Below, one piece after another: positions 44,321 to 53,347 of a DNA stretch of 64,000 nt. Position 1 is the stretch's first letter. Each line of letters opens with the position of its first letter. The stretch is from Pedobacter sp. B4-66 (GTDB lineage: Bacteria > Bacteroidota > Bacteroidia > Sphingobacteriales > Sphingobacteriaceae). The position numbers were made by a program, and so were the translations under genes. Location: positions 558,001 through 622,000 of the forward strand of contig NZ_JAFVME010000001.1 in the NCBI RefSeq assembly GCF_018492665.1, read 5' to 3'. Below the pieces are notes generated by a model, which did not search any database, was not told where the DNA came from, and saw only the letters and a program-made list of their open reading frames with translations.

Positions 44321-44363
44321 GCCGGCATATCTGACACACTTATTGGGTGTCAGATATGCCGGC
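44321..44363. terminator. Bidirectional terminator between convergent genes
   Basis: A perfect 17-bp stem (44321-44337 with 44347-44363, GCCGGCATATCTGACAC) with a 9-nt loop lies between the acyl-CoA reductase and the lipoprotein gene. It is flanked by A7 and T6, so a U tract follows the hairpin in both directions. Confidence 0.9.
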
Positions 44364-44385
44364 TTTTTTACGACAAGTACAAGTA

Positions 44386-45372
44386 TTATTTGTGTACTAC
44401 CCCATTTAACTTAATAGTTATTAAATAGGTGCCCAGTTGCTTAATCTGGAAGCCAAATCTTGGATTGATACTAAACGTTGTTCCAGCGGGATGACCAGCT
44501 GGGAATGTAGTCAACGAAGCATACTTGCTTGGTATTCTGTAATACATTAAAAAATCTCCATATCCGCTAATTCTCTTTATCGGGAATGGGGTAATCTCAA
44601 AATTACAAACCATCGAAGTATCCGTGTAAGTTACAGGGTTAAATTTCGCGTAAGATTCAAAGGTTGGTCTATCTCCCCTTTTAATAATCTCACCTGCCTT
44701 AGGATTAAACGGAACTCCATTTTGATCCACAATCTTTACGATTGCATTTGTACCCTCATCACTAATTTTTGTGATAATCATTTCTGGGTTAACAGCTAAT
44801 GCCCCATTATCGGTCGTTACTCCATTATCATTAAACCAGCTTGCAGCTATAGCATAAGACTTAAATAACTCCGGATCCGTAAAATGAATTTCACCAATGT
44901 TTTTAAACACTTTTGTTCCGCTCTCATTACTTACTTCTACGTCAAATTCGTACTGAGATTTAGCCGGCAAAAACGCTGTTCCTGCATTAAACAGGAATTG
45001 CCCGCTTGGCAAAAATTCAAAAGGAGGTAGCATCTTTTTCTCTCTCTTTGCATTTACCTGGGCAATAGTTGTATCAACATCAGGGTCAATTGCTTGTTTA
45101 TACACATAAACTTCATGTTCTGCATAAAACTCTTCAGCTTTACCCGTAGTTCCTTTTTTTCGAACCTCAAGTAATTTCACCAAAACAGGAAGTGTTGAGC
45201 CATCCAAATTTAATGAACTGGTTACTACTTTAACATTTCCCTGTTCAATCGAAAAAGGACTGTCCTTATAATACATTGTTTCTCCAATAAAACCTATCGG
45301 AATCTTTTTGCAACCCACCCAGGCTAAACTCACAAACACAATGAGTGTTAATATATATTTTATAGTTTTCAT
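44386..45372 (-). CDS. Lipoprotein of a SusCD locus (DUF5007-like)
   Basis: A 328-residue secreted lipoprotein; signal with lipobox near WVGC (KYILTLIVFVSLAWVGC), then a beta-rich sequence (TMYYKDSPFSIEQGNVKVVTSSLNL..., GNNGALAVNPEMIITKI-like strands). It appears similar to the DUF5007 family seen beside SusD genes in Pedobacter, but I give that name tentatively. It is last in the SusC-SusD-fasciclin unit, 27 bases after the fasciclin gene, so it may be a surface glycan- or ligand-binding accessory protein. Confidence 0.6.
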   Translation of the reverse strand: MKTIKYILTLIVFVSLAWVGCKKIPIGFIGETMYYKDSPFSIEQGNVKVVTSSLNLDGSTLPVLVKLLEVRKKGTTGKAEEFYAEHEVYVYKQAIDPDVDTTIAQVNAKREKKMLPPFEFLPSGQFLFNAGTAFLPAKSQYEFDVEVSNESGTKVFKNIGEIHFTDPELFKSYAIAASWFNDNGVTTDNGALAVNPEMIITKISDEGTNAIVKIVDQNGVPFNPKAGEIIKRGDRPTFESYAKFNPVTYTDTSMVCNFEITPFPIKRISGYGDFLMYYRIPSKYASLTTFPAGHPAGTTFSINPRFGFQIKQLGTYLITIKLNGVVHK

Positions 45373-45399
45373 TTCTTTCTAATTAATTGAATAAAAGAT

Positions 45400-46059
45400 T
45401 TACCAGTAAAACTTGTGCCTATTGTTTAATACATGAAGCACCCCGTTGGTAGTTAGAATTCCTGAGGTTTGAACCAGATCTACTATATCCTTATCTTCAT
45501 CAGGATAATCATCTGGAATAGGATCCGGATCCAGACCATTTCTTATTTTAGTCAAATAAAGATATTGAGGTTTAGTAGTATTCAACCCAGTGTAATCATT
45601 AACCTCTTTTAATAAAATAGAGAAATCTTCACCGGCTAAACTCTTGAAAACTTTATTTTGTAAAGTAAGCTGTTCACGATTAATCTTGCCTGTAAAAAGA
45701 TGAGATCTTAATGAATCTCTTAATTCCGGAATGGGTAAACTATCCAATGTATATTTGATATTCTCATCTTGATATTTCTGTTGAATGATCAATGTTCTCC
45801 TTTCCAAAAGAGACTTAATTGAATAATCTGTAGGAGCAAAAAAAGTATTGTCTCCATTGATTTCATCTTTCAATCCAGCCTTATCAATCAGAACTACCAG
45901 TGTATCAAATAAAGGTTTTGTTTTAAGGAAATCATAGGTTGTCATATTTACATGAGGATCATGTAAATCGCCTCCAATGATATAGTCATTCTTTTTACAA
46001 GCAGTAAATGCAACACAAAAAGCGACTAGAGTTAAAATGTATGATAATTTAATTTTCAT
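45400..46059 (-). CDS. Fasciclin domain lipoprotein
   Basis: 219 residues. Lipoprotein signal (LSYILTLVAFCVAFTAC), then one fasciclin (FAS1) domain: YDFLKTKPLFDTLVVLIDKAGLKDEINGDNTFFAPTDYSIKSLL carries the conserved H1-like motif, and TSGILTTNGVLHVLNNRH the H2-like end. FAS1 domains mediate adhesion or ligand binding. It lies 22 bases after susD and 27 before the next lipoprotein, all in one operon. Confidence 0.88.
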   Translation of the reverse strand: MKIKLSYILTLVAFCVAFTACKKNDYIIGGDLHDPHVNMTTYDFLKTKPLFDTLVVLIDKAGLKDEINGDNTFFAPTDYSIKSLLERRTLIIQQKYQDENIKYTLDSLPIPELRDSLRSHLFTGKINREQLTLQNKVFKSLAGEDFSILLKEVNDYTGLNTTKPQYLYLTKIRNGLDPDPIPDDYPDEDKDIVDLVQTSGILTTNGVLHVLNNRHKFYW

Positions 46060-46081
46060 GATATTTAATTTAAGAGTACGG

Positions 46082-47614
46082 TTATCTTAATTTTCCGATC
46101 CAGTATTTATTTTGTGTCAGGTCTTTATTATCAACAAACAACCCTCTGTTGATAGGCCATTTCCAGCCTTCTTCGTCATATCTCACTTGAGAGAAACGAT
46201 CAGCGCCAAGATAATCCACTACCATTTTGTTGCGAACCATATCATACCAGGTATGTCCCTCGCAAAACAATTCACGGAAAGTCTCATCAAATATTTCATA
46301 CCTGAGATCATCACCACTTCCAGCATAATTACCAAGATTAGACCGCTTTTTAACTAGATTTAGATCGGTAAGTGCATTTCCATCCTTACCAAGTAGATTA
46401 TTACATTCTGCTCTTAACAATAACATTTCGGCTAGTCGGAAAATACTGATATTACAATCTACTACAGCACCAGTTTGAGCATTTGGATCTTTAAAAACTA
46501 TGTTTTGTTTATTTTTACCTACATATTTTGTTAGGATCATGTCTTCAGGCTTTGTTCTATCAAAATAGTAGTTATACCTTACATCCTCAGGGTCCGCAAA
46601 AATGGCATTAACCATATCCTCATCAAAAATTGTCGCCTTTCCTTGATTTGGGATATACGGTTCCCCTACAGTATATAAATAGAAACCTCCAGCTATCTGG
46701 TATTCATTCTGTGCAAAACTTGTGGCAATCTCAAATATACCTTCTGATGATTTTCCTTTAAACAGTTTGGCAAAATTAGCAGCCGGTTCCAATTGATATT
46801 TACCTGACATCGTGATAGAATCAATTGCAGCAACTGCATTATTCAACAAGTTTTGATCAGTTCCCTTTGTTACAAAATACTTCCATCTGTTTAAATGTGC
46901 CAACAAAGCAAAAGCCGCTCCTTTATCAGCTCTCACAATTCCATCATTGCTCGTTTTCCAAGCTAAGAGTTTTATGGCTTTATTCATATCCACAACTGAA
47001 GAATCTAAAACAACGGTTTCCGAAGTACGTGGAATATTTTTAGAAGATACAGGATCCGGATCATACTGAAGTACCAAAGGCACATCACCCCAAATACGAA
47101 CCATATAAAAATAAGTATAGGCACGAATGAAATATGCTTCGCCAATAATTTTTCTTTTTTCAGCTAGCGATTTAAATGCGTTATCCGGCATTTTCCCTAC
47201 TTTTTCGATTACAGTATTCGCTTGAGTTATTGTTTTATAAAAAGGTGTCCAGGTTTGGAAATCATCCAGGTAATCACCTCTAAAATCGTTAACATTTAAT
47301 CCTGTTCCGTAATACTCGTCTCCTTTAACAAGGAAGTTTAATGCATAATCGCCCCCCTCATTAAAAACTCCGGCAGTAAAATCGCCAAACACAAAATTCG
47401 ACATGCCCTGTCCGCCAAGAGTAAGTGACTTACGCAATAAGGAATAAGCCCCCATTAAGCCAGAAGTTGCATCATCTTGAGTTTTCCAATACACTCCTTC
47501 ATATACAGAGCCTTCTGGTTTTAAGTCTAATAATTTTTTGCAGGAAAATAATCCTGTGCAAAGTATTCCTCCTAAAAGAAAGATACTTAATGCTCTATAT
47601 TTTGATAAAATCAT
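46082..47614 (-). CDS. RagB/SusD family nutrient-uptake outer membrane lipoprotein
   Basis: A 510-residue lipoprotein (signal FLLGGILCTGLFSC). N-terminal CKKLLDLKPEGSVYEGVYWKTQDDATSGLMGAYSLL and the TPR-like AEKRKIIGEAYFIRAYTYFYMVRIWGDVPLV are hallmarks of SusD. The C-terminal motif FRELFCEGHTWYDMVRNKMVVDY also matches. SusD proteins cap the SusC barrel and bind substrate. It starts 39 bases after the susC-type gene ends. Confidence 0.95.
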   Translation of the reverse strand: MILSKYRALSIFLLGGILCTGLFSCKKLLDLKPEGSVYEGVYWKTQDDATSGLMGAYSLLRKSLTLGGQGMSNFVFGDFTAGVFNEGGDYALNFLVKGDEYYGTGLNVNDFRGDYLDDFQTWTPFYKTITQANTVIEKVGKMPDNAFKSLAEKRKIIGEAYFIRAYTYFYMVRIWGDVPLVLQYDPDPVSSKNIPRTSETVVLDSSVVDMNKAIKLLAWKTSNDGIVRADKGAAFALLAHLNRWKYFVTKGTDQNLLNNAVAAIDSITMSGKYQLEPAANFAKLFKGKSSEGIFEIATSFAQNEYQIAGGFYLYTVGEPYIPNQGKATIFDEDMVNAIFADPEDVRYNYYFDRTKPEDMILTKYVGKNKQNIVFKDPNAQTGAVVDCNISIFRLAEMLLLRAECNNLLGKDGNALTDLNLVKKRSNLGNYAGSGDDLRYEIFDETFRELFCEGHTWYDMVRNKMVVDYLGADRFSQVRYDEEGWKWPINRGLFVDNKDLTQNKYWIGKLR

Positions 47615-47653
47615 GATCTATGTTCTAATTATTAATTATTTATTTACAGCAGT

Positions 47654-50600
47654 TTAAAAAGATGCCTGAATACCAAAGGTGAATTTTCTAGGTACCGGAT
47701 AACCATCGCCTGTATAAATACCTAATTCATTTACTGCCTCTACATCCGGTAATGATGATTTTTGGAATGAATAAACATTATCAATAATGGTATAAACCTG
47801 TAAACGCTTCATCTTTAACTTTTCTAGCAGCTTACTCGAAAAGCTATAAGATAAATTGATGTATTTAATTTTTGCATAAGATCCATTCTCCATGTAAGCC
47901 GAAGAAAAATTATTAAACTGATAATAGTAATCACCATAAGGGTTTAAGTCTGCATAAGTAGCGTTGTCGCCAGGTTTACGCCATATTGGTAATTTATCCA
48001 GGTTAATAAGACCAGTGCTTGGGAAAGTTCCAAGTTGCTTATATTGATTTAATAAACCGGAGATATAAGTGTTATATACTTCTCTACCCAGTAAGAATGT
48101 GGTAAAAACCTCAAGAGAGAAATTTTTATAAGTAAAAGTATTACTTAAACCACCCGTGATTCTTGGATTCGGATTTCCTGTTCTTACTTTGTCAAAATGA
48201 TCCCATACGTCATAATCAAAGTTCTGATCTATCCATCTGTATGAACCAGGTTTTGCCGTTTGTGCTCCATTCCAGTAAGTAATCAGGTCTCCCGTACGAG
48301 GATCAAAAGGGATTTGGCTTTTATCTGAGTATACTCCCGCAGATTTAACCAAATAATATTCATATATCGGACGGCCTTTTGTAAGTATAAAAGTGGTACC
48401 TGTGTTATCATCTGTAACCATAATATCTCTATTACCATCAGGTAATGAAGTAATTTGATTTTTATTGAATGACATAACCAATCTTGGGTTCCATTGGAAC
48501 TTACTTTCTGGATTAAATACTCTTCCTGTTACATTTAAATCAACTCCTAAATTCCTTATGTCCACCGCATTAGTTTGAACCTTATCATAACCACTGGTAG
48601 GAGGCAAAATTAAATCGAAAATAATATCGGATGTACCGCGATTGTAAGCATCCACCGATAAATTCAATCTACTTTTGAACAATTCAGCATCAATACCAAT
48701 ATTCGCCTGAATTGACTTTTCCCATGTTAAATTATCTTGTGTAATTGACTTAGGGTTATAAGTAACCGCATTAACACCATTATAAGTATTTGTGGCAACA
48801 GATCCTTGATAACCGGCCCCACCAGTTCCCGTGATATAAGAATTAAAAGGTGCATAATAATCTGCAGGCAAGCTACCAGAAACACCATAACTACCTCTAA
48901 CTTTCAATAAAGACAACCAACTTTCTGTTGATTTCATGAATGGCTCATCAGATATTACCCAACCTGCTGAAACCGATGGAAAACGCGCCCATCTGTAATT
49001 TTTACCAAAGCGAGATGATGCATCCCCACGTAAGCTAACAGAGAATAGATACTTATCTTTATAATCGTAGCTTGCTCTTCCAAAGAATGAAAGTAAGCCT
49101 GAAGCCTCACGTAATGATCCGGAAATAAGCGTTCCATTTGGATCTCTAAGTACATAATCACTAGGGCTAATGCCTTGAACTGTAGAAATAACATTATTTC
49201 CTTTCCCAAAACCTCCAATTCCAGTATATTCTTTTGTTGAATAGTTTATACTATTTCCACCCAATACTGTTATATGATGATCCGAATTTATCGATGTAGT
49301 ATAGGAAAGAAGGTTATCTATATTAAAGTTATCGAAATTGGCTTTTGAAGATTGAGCGTAAAAATTACCATCTGCATCCAACATACTTGGTCTGAAAATA
49401 TCTCTACCTCCCCTGCTTGATTGCAATGACCCCTGTGTTTGGAAATGGAATTTTTTACTAATATCATAGTTTAACGTTATACTAGAAGTGATGTCATCGT
49501 TAATATTCTTATCCCTTGCTTCATCAAGCACACCCGTAAAGTTTCGTCTGTCTATATCACTTATGTACAATAATGAAGACGGGAATGTACCAGCAGTTAT
49601 TGGAAGTGGCTTTTCCCATGGTGCCTGGCCGCGTGCTCTTGAACGATCTCCTCTCGAAAGTCTGAACAACGCGTCCAATTTAAGGCGTTCAGATAGCTTA
49701 ACCCCCATAGATCCAGACATGGTATAACGCTTAAATCCGGTCCCTTTGATAATACCTTCCTCATTATAATAGTTGCCGCTAAAGCGATAGTTAATATTCT
49801 CCGCACCTCCAGCAGCAGAAGCATCATAGTTTTGAATGATACCCGTGCGATAAAATATTCCCTGCCAGTCGTTAGCGTTATTAAATGCCGGATTCAAACT
49901 ATCTGTTAATATCATTGGATACAAACCTTGCTGGGCATGATTGGCATACTTGTTTAAATAGTCCATTTTATACCTGCGCTCTTGTGCACCCGTGATATAC
50001 TCCTGCATTTTACCCTGTTTTGAAACACCGGTATATGCATTCACATTAATTTCTGGTTTACCAGCCTTACCACGTTTAGTTTTAACAACAACTACTCCGT
50101 TTGCACCTCTTGAACCATAAATTGATGCTGCCGCAGCATCTTTTAATACATCAATAGATTCAATGTCATTAGGATTTAAGCCTGCAATGAAGTTTGTCCC
50201 GGTTAAATCACCAAATGAAGAAACATCTTCATTTGAAATTGGAATTCCATCGATCACAAATAAAGGGCTACTTAATGCACGTGCTGCATTTACTGCTCTA
50301 CCAATTGATGAATTACCACGTACAACAAATGTTGGCGTTCCACCTGGTTCTCCAGAGAAACCCTGAACATTCAAACCTGCAACTCTGCCTTGTAGTAATC
50401 TATCAAATGTTGGAGATGGCAAATTTTCTATGTCCTTAGCCTTCACTGTTGATACTGCTGCAGTAGATTTCTTTCTTGATACTTCCTGATATCCAATTAC
50501 CACTACATCTTTAAGCGCATTTTCTGAAGGTGCTAGCTGCACATTCAAATCACTTTGTCCTGCAATACTTACATCCTTTGCGTTATATCCTATATAGGAG

Positions 50601-50821
50601 AAATGTAGCACACCATTAGCAGGTGCATCAATTGTAAATTTTCCATTTGCATCTGTACTTGCACCTTTAGAGGTACCTTTTAATACGACAGACACGCCCG
50701 GAAGAGGACCTCCGTCGTCCGATCCCTTAACCGTTCCGGTAATCTTTTTTTGTGCGAACGCAATTACGGAAAACAGCAGCAACAGACCGGTTAAGAGTTG
50801 CTTCTTGTAAAAATTATTCAT
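47654..50821 (-). CDS. SusC/RagA family TonB-linked outer membrane protein
   Basis: 1055 residues: signal peptide (LLTGLLLLFSVIAFAQ), a carboxypeptidase-like domain (KKITGTVKGSDDGGPLPGVSVVL...STDANGKFTI, about 25-110), the plug (TFDRLLQGRVAGLNVQG, SIDVLKDAAAASIYGSRGANGVVVVKTKRGK, about 120-260), and a 22-strand-type barrel ending IPRKFTFGIQASF-like. It imports a substrate using TonB energy together with SusD. Substrate is unknown because no glycosidase, peptidase or regulator gene is adjacent. The promoter region upstream is unusually long. Confidence 0.95.
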   Translation of the reverse strand: MNNFYKKQLLTGLLLLFSVIAFAQKKITGTVKGSDDGGPLPGVSVVLKGTSKGASTDANGKFTIDAPANGVLHFSYIGYNAKDVSIAGQSDLNVQLAPSENALKDVVVIGYQEVSRKKSTAAVSTVKAKDIENLPSPTFDRLLQGRVAGLNVQGFSGEPGGTPTFVVRGNSSIGRAVNAARALSSPLFVIDGIPISNEDVSSFGDLTGTNFIAGLNPNDIESIDVLKDAAAASIYGSRGANGVVVVKTKRGKAGKPEINVNAYTGVSKQGKMQEYITGAQERRYKMDYLNKYANHAQQGLYPMILTDSLNPAFNNANDWQGIFYRTGIIQNYDASAAGGAENINYRFSGNYYNEEGIIKGTGFKRYTMSGSMGVKLSERLKLDALFRLSRGDRSRARGQAPWEKPLPITAGTFPSSLLYISDIDRRNFTGVLDEARDKNINDDITSSITLNYDISKKFHFQTQGSLQSSRGGRDIFRPSMLDADGNFYAQSSKANFDNFNIDNLLSYTTSINSDHHITVLGGNSINYSTKEYTGIGGFGKGNNVISTVQGISPSDYVLRDPNGTLISGSLREASGLLSFFGRASYDYKDKYLFSVSLRGDASSRFGKNYRWARFPSVSAGWVISDEPFMKSTESWLSLLKVRGSYGVSGSLPADYYAPFNSYITGTGGAGYQGSVATNTYNGVNAVTYNPKSITQDNLTWEKSIQANIGIDAELFKSRLNLSVDAYNRGTSDIIFDLILPPTSGYDKVQTNAVDIRNLGVDLNVTGRVFNPESKFQWNPRLVMSFNKNQITSLPDGNRDIMVTDDNTGTTFILTKGRPIYEYYLVKSAGVYSDKSQIPFDPRTGDLITYWNGAQTAKPGSYRWIDQNFDYDVWDHFDKVRTGNPNPRITGGLSNTFTYKNFSLEVFTTFLLGREVYNTYISGLLNQYKQLGTFPSTGLINLDKLPIWRKPGDNATYADLNPYGDYYYQFNNFSSAYMENGSYAKIKYINLSYSFSSKLLEKLKMKRLQVYTIIDNVYSFQKSSLPDVEAVNELGIYTGDGYPVPRKFTFGIQASF

Positions 50822-51247
50822 AAATATTGTTTTTAGTTTAAAGTCAAATAGTTGAATTCAATAAAAAGAGTGTTTCTCTTATCATTTTAAGTGACTGAAC
50901 TACACCTGGATAGTCATATTCACCGATTACAATTAGGCAGTTTGATTTTTCATGGATTGGTTAGTTTTTTGTAAATGTTCAAGTAAGTTTGTTAATAAAA
51001 TTATGGCATAGGAATTCCCGCGCTATATTTGTTGCAAATAGTCAACTGAGGTTTACCTAGTGCCCTCGTTTAAATTATATGTGGTTTTTGTTGCTCTGGT
51101 TTGATGCCCTAAATCAAACCCTGGTTTATGATAATGAAAATGGTTAATTAATTAATTATAAAGCCTTTGTGTGCTAAAAATGTAATTTCCGTTTTTATTG
51201 ATAGGCCTAATCTAGTGTTAATGAAATGTCATTTAACAAATTTTAGC

Positions 51248-51265
51248 AACACAAACGTTTGCATT
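51248..51265. promoter_or_regulatory. LacI-type operator palindrome 1
   Basis: AACACAAACGTTTGCATT has the central CG and flanking CAAA/TTTG dyad of LacI/PurR-family operators; its core CAAACGTTTG is a perfect palindrome. It shares 15 of 18 bases with the site at 51415 in the same orientation. It lies about 430 bases upstream of the susC start. Confidence 0.55.
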
Positions 51266-51414
51266 AATCAAATGACTTTATATAAAGCTCTTTTATGTGG
51301 TTATAAATCTTAAATATCATTAGAAAAAAATTAACTATTAAGATATAAACATTACCTAATCATTACAGATGCAAGAGATTGGAAAATCAAATCGATTAGA
51401 TTTAACGGAAATTT

Positions 51415-51432
51415 AACACAACCGTTTGTGTT
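51415..51432. promoter_or_regulatory. LacI-type operator palindrome 2
   Basis: AACACAACCGTTTGTGTT is an 18-base palindrome with one mismatched pair and a central CG, 167 bases from the first site. Two copies at this spacing suggest DNA looping by a dimer-of-dimers regulator. No LacI-family gene lies in the window, so the regulator is remote. Confidence 0.6.
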
Positions 51433-51724
51433 AGATGAAAAACATCAATTAAACCATTTAAAGGCACTATTTTAATCGGAACATAGCAAATGTATACACA
51501 AACCAAGACAAAACATAAACGACTAAAAACAAGACACTTAATGTTTTAAATCTTAAATACCCTTAACTTTCCTCTCTAATTCTATTTTCCAAAATTCTTA
51601 GTGATGACTTTAGGGTAAGATAAATTCTCTCAATTACATGTAATTTGCTATTGCCTCTCCTATCCTCTACAGATAAATACTTCACATACCTTATTTCTCA
51701 ATTTGAAATACTATTTTTGACCTA

Positions 51725-51928
51725 ATGTATGTTATTAAAGTAAAAGGCATTGCCAAAATCCCCGATTACGTACAATTAAGGGATGATAAATTTACCCTAT
51801 TGGCCTACTTTAGGGTAGACAGACCCGATAAATCATTAGAAAAATTGGGTTTAGGCGACAAATTGCCTTATATAATGAACTTTGTAAATGATTTGCCTTT
51901 TGGACAAATTGCTAAAATAGATATTTAA
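51725..51928 (+). CDS. Conserved small hypothetical protein
   Basis: 67 residues (MYVIKVKGIAKIPDYVQLRDDKF...FGQIAKIDI), with no signal peptide or membrane segment and a mixed alpha/beta look. I do not recognise a family. It is followed after 2 bases by the FtsE-like gene, so the two are translated together. A TATTTTTG box sits 5 bases before the ATG, which would give a leaderless or very short-leader mRNA if used. Confidence 0.6.
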   Translation: MYVIKVKGIAKIPDYVQLRDDKFTLLAYFRVDRPDKSLEKLGLGDKLPYIMNFVNDLPFGQIAKIDI

Positions 51929-51930
51929 AA

Positions 51931-52614
51931 ATGACAGGAAACGCAGTTATAAATTTAAAGAATGTAGATGTATTTCAACAAAAACACCTGGTTTTATCAG
52001 ATGTTAATTTGAATGTTGATAAGGGAGAATTCGTTTTTTTAATTGGCCAAACCGGTTCCGGTAAAAGTAGTTTACTTAAAATCATTTATGGGGATCTTCA
52101 TATTGGTAATGGCGATGGGCAGATAGCTGGTTTTGATTTAAAAAACCTTGCCATTAAAGACGTACCCTATTTACGCAGAAAACTAGGAATTGTATTCCAG
52201 GATTTCCAATTGCTTACTGATAGAACCATCGAAAAAAATCTGGAGTTTGTATTAAAAGCTACAGGATGGAAAGATAGTGGCTTAATTGAAGAGCGTATAA
52301 AGGATGTTCTTGAAAAAGTTGGCCTGCGTTCAAAAATCAGAAAAATGCCTCATGAGCTTTCAGGAGGCGAACAACAACGCGTTGTAATTGCCCGTGCATT
52401 ATTAAATAACCCAGAAATAATACTTGCGGATGAGCCTACAGGAAACTTGGATCCTGACACGTCAGAAGAAATAGTAATGTTACTTAAGCAAATTAGTCAA
52501 GGTGGAACTGCAGTTCTTATGGCTACCCACGATTACCATATCATAAGAACATTCCCGTCAAGAATTATCAAATGTGAGGGTGGCATTGTGCATGAAGATG
52601 CACAAATTGTTTAA
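51931..52614 (+). CDS. ftsE: ABC transporter ATP-binding protein, FtsE-like
   Basis: A 227-residue ABC ATPase: Walker [10 protein letters not shown] (about 37-45), Q-loop VFQDFQLL, signature LSGGEQQRV, Walker [13 protein letters not shown], and H-loop MATHDYHII. The FtsE-like features are the short length and [20 protein letters not shown]. FtsE with FtsX activates cell-wall hydrolases at division. No ftsX is adjacent; it may be elsewhere, as occurs in Bacteroidetes. A generic LolD-like exporter ATPase is the alternative. Confidence 0.78.
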   Translation: MTGNAVINLKNVDVFQQKHLVLSDVNLNVDKGEFVFLIGQTGSGKSSLLKIIYGDLHIGNGDGQIAGFDLKNLAIKDVPYLRRKLGIVFQDFQLLTDRTIEKNLEFVLKATGWKDSGLIEERIKDVLEKVGLRSKIRKMPHELSGGEQQRVVIARALLNNPEIILADEPTGNLDPDTSEEIVMLLKQISQGGTAVLMATHDYHIIRTFPSRIIKCEGGIVHEDAQIV

Positions 52615-52743
52615 CCGCCAAAATCTGACAAAATTTTCCTTTTCAGTCATTATCGTCAGTTTATCTTAAATAAAACTGCCACCATGACTGATATATTTCA
52701 TTGGCAAAACTTTTGAGTTTACTATCAAAAATTCTACTATACC

Positions 52744-53343
52744 ATGTTTAGCAAGAAGAAAAAAAACGATAACACAGATCCAATAGTGAAAAATAACGCT
52801 GAAGAGCAGATGAATAATACAGACGATCAATTAAATACTGAAGCAACAACTGAAGAAAATGCGGCTGTTGAAACTGAAGTTGTGCCAGAGCTATCTGCCG
52901 AAGAGAAATTACAAGAAGAAAATGCAGCATTAAATGATAAATATCTACGCCTGTTTGCTGAATTCGACAACTACAAACGTCGTACTCAAAAAGAACGTGT
53001 AGAGCTTCTACAAACCGCAGGAAAAGATGTAATAATTTCACTTTTACCTGTTTTAGACGATTTTGATCGTGCAAACAAGGCAATGGAAACTGCTACTGAT
53101 ATAAATCCAATCCGCGAAGGTGTCGCACTGGTACATAGTAAACTAAAAGGAATTTTAGGTCAAAAAGGGTTAAAGGAAATGGAAAGTATCAACACTGTTT
53201 TTGATACCGACAACCATGAGGCTATTACTAAAATACCTGCACCAAACGAAGATTTAAAAGGAAAAGTAATTGATGAATTAGAGAAAGGCTACACTTTAAA
53301 TGACAAAGTGATTCGCTTTGCTAAAGTTGTAGTGGGTAGTTAA
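52744..53343 (+). CDS. grpE: Nucleotide exchange factor GrpE
   Basis: 199 residues. A low-complexity acidic N-terminus (about 1-60) is followed by the long coiled-coil ([24 protein letters not shown]) and the C-terminal beta domain ending [23 protein letters not shown], the family signature. It releases ADP from DnaK. dnaJ starts 4 bases after its stop, forming the usual co-chaperone pair; dnaK is not in the window. No CIRCE element is seen upstream. Confidence 0.96.
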   Translation: MFSKKKKNDNTDPIVKNNAEEQMNNTDDQLNTEATTEENAAVETEVVPELSAEEKLQEENAALNDKYLRLFAEFDNYKRRTQKERVELLQTAGKDVIISLLPVLDDFDRANKAMETATDINPIREGVALVHSKLKGILGQKGLKEMESINTVFDTDNHEAITKIPAPNEDLKGKVIDELEKGYTLNDKVIRFAKVVVGS

Positions 53344-53347
53344 TATT

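Larger units (their letters stand above)
50822..51724. other. 0.9-kb non-coding regulatory region upstream of susC
   Basis: An AT-rich 903-base region between divergent susC and the 67-residue gene. It holds no credible ORF on either strand. It contains two palindromic operators (51248-51265 and 51415-51432), a possible reverse -7 element CAAATGTA at 51487-51494 lacking a properly spaced -33 CAAA, and a TATTTTTG box at 51712-51719 just before the plus-strand gene. Confidence 0.5.

Noticed and set aside
52690..52740. Sigma-54-like TTGGCAAAACTTTTGAG before grpE
   Set aside because: The -24 GG is fine but the -12 element reads TTGA instead of TTGC, and no enhancer-binding regulator is nearby. 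Too weak to list as a promoter.
52615..52743. CIRCE heat-shock operator before grpE-dnaJ
   Set aside because: No TTAGCACTC-N9-GAGTGCTAA or near match is present.
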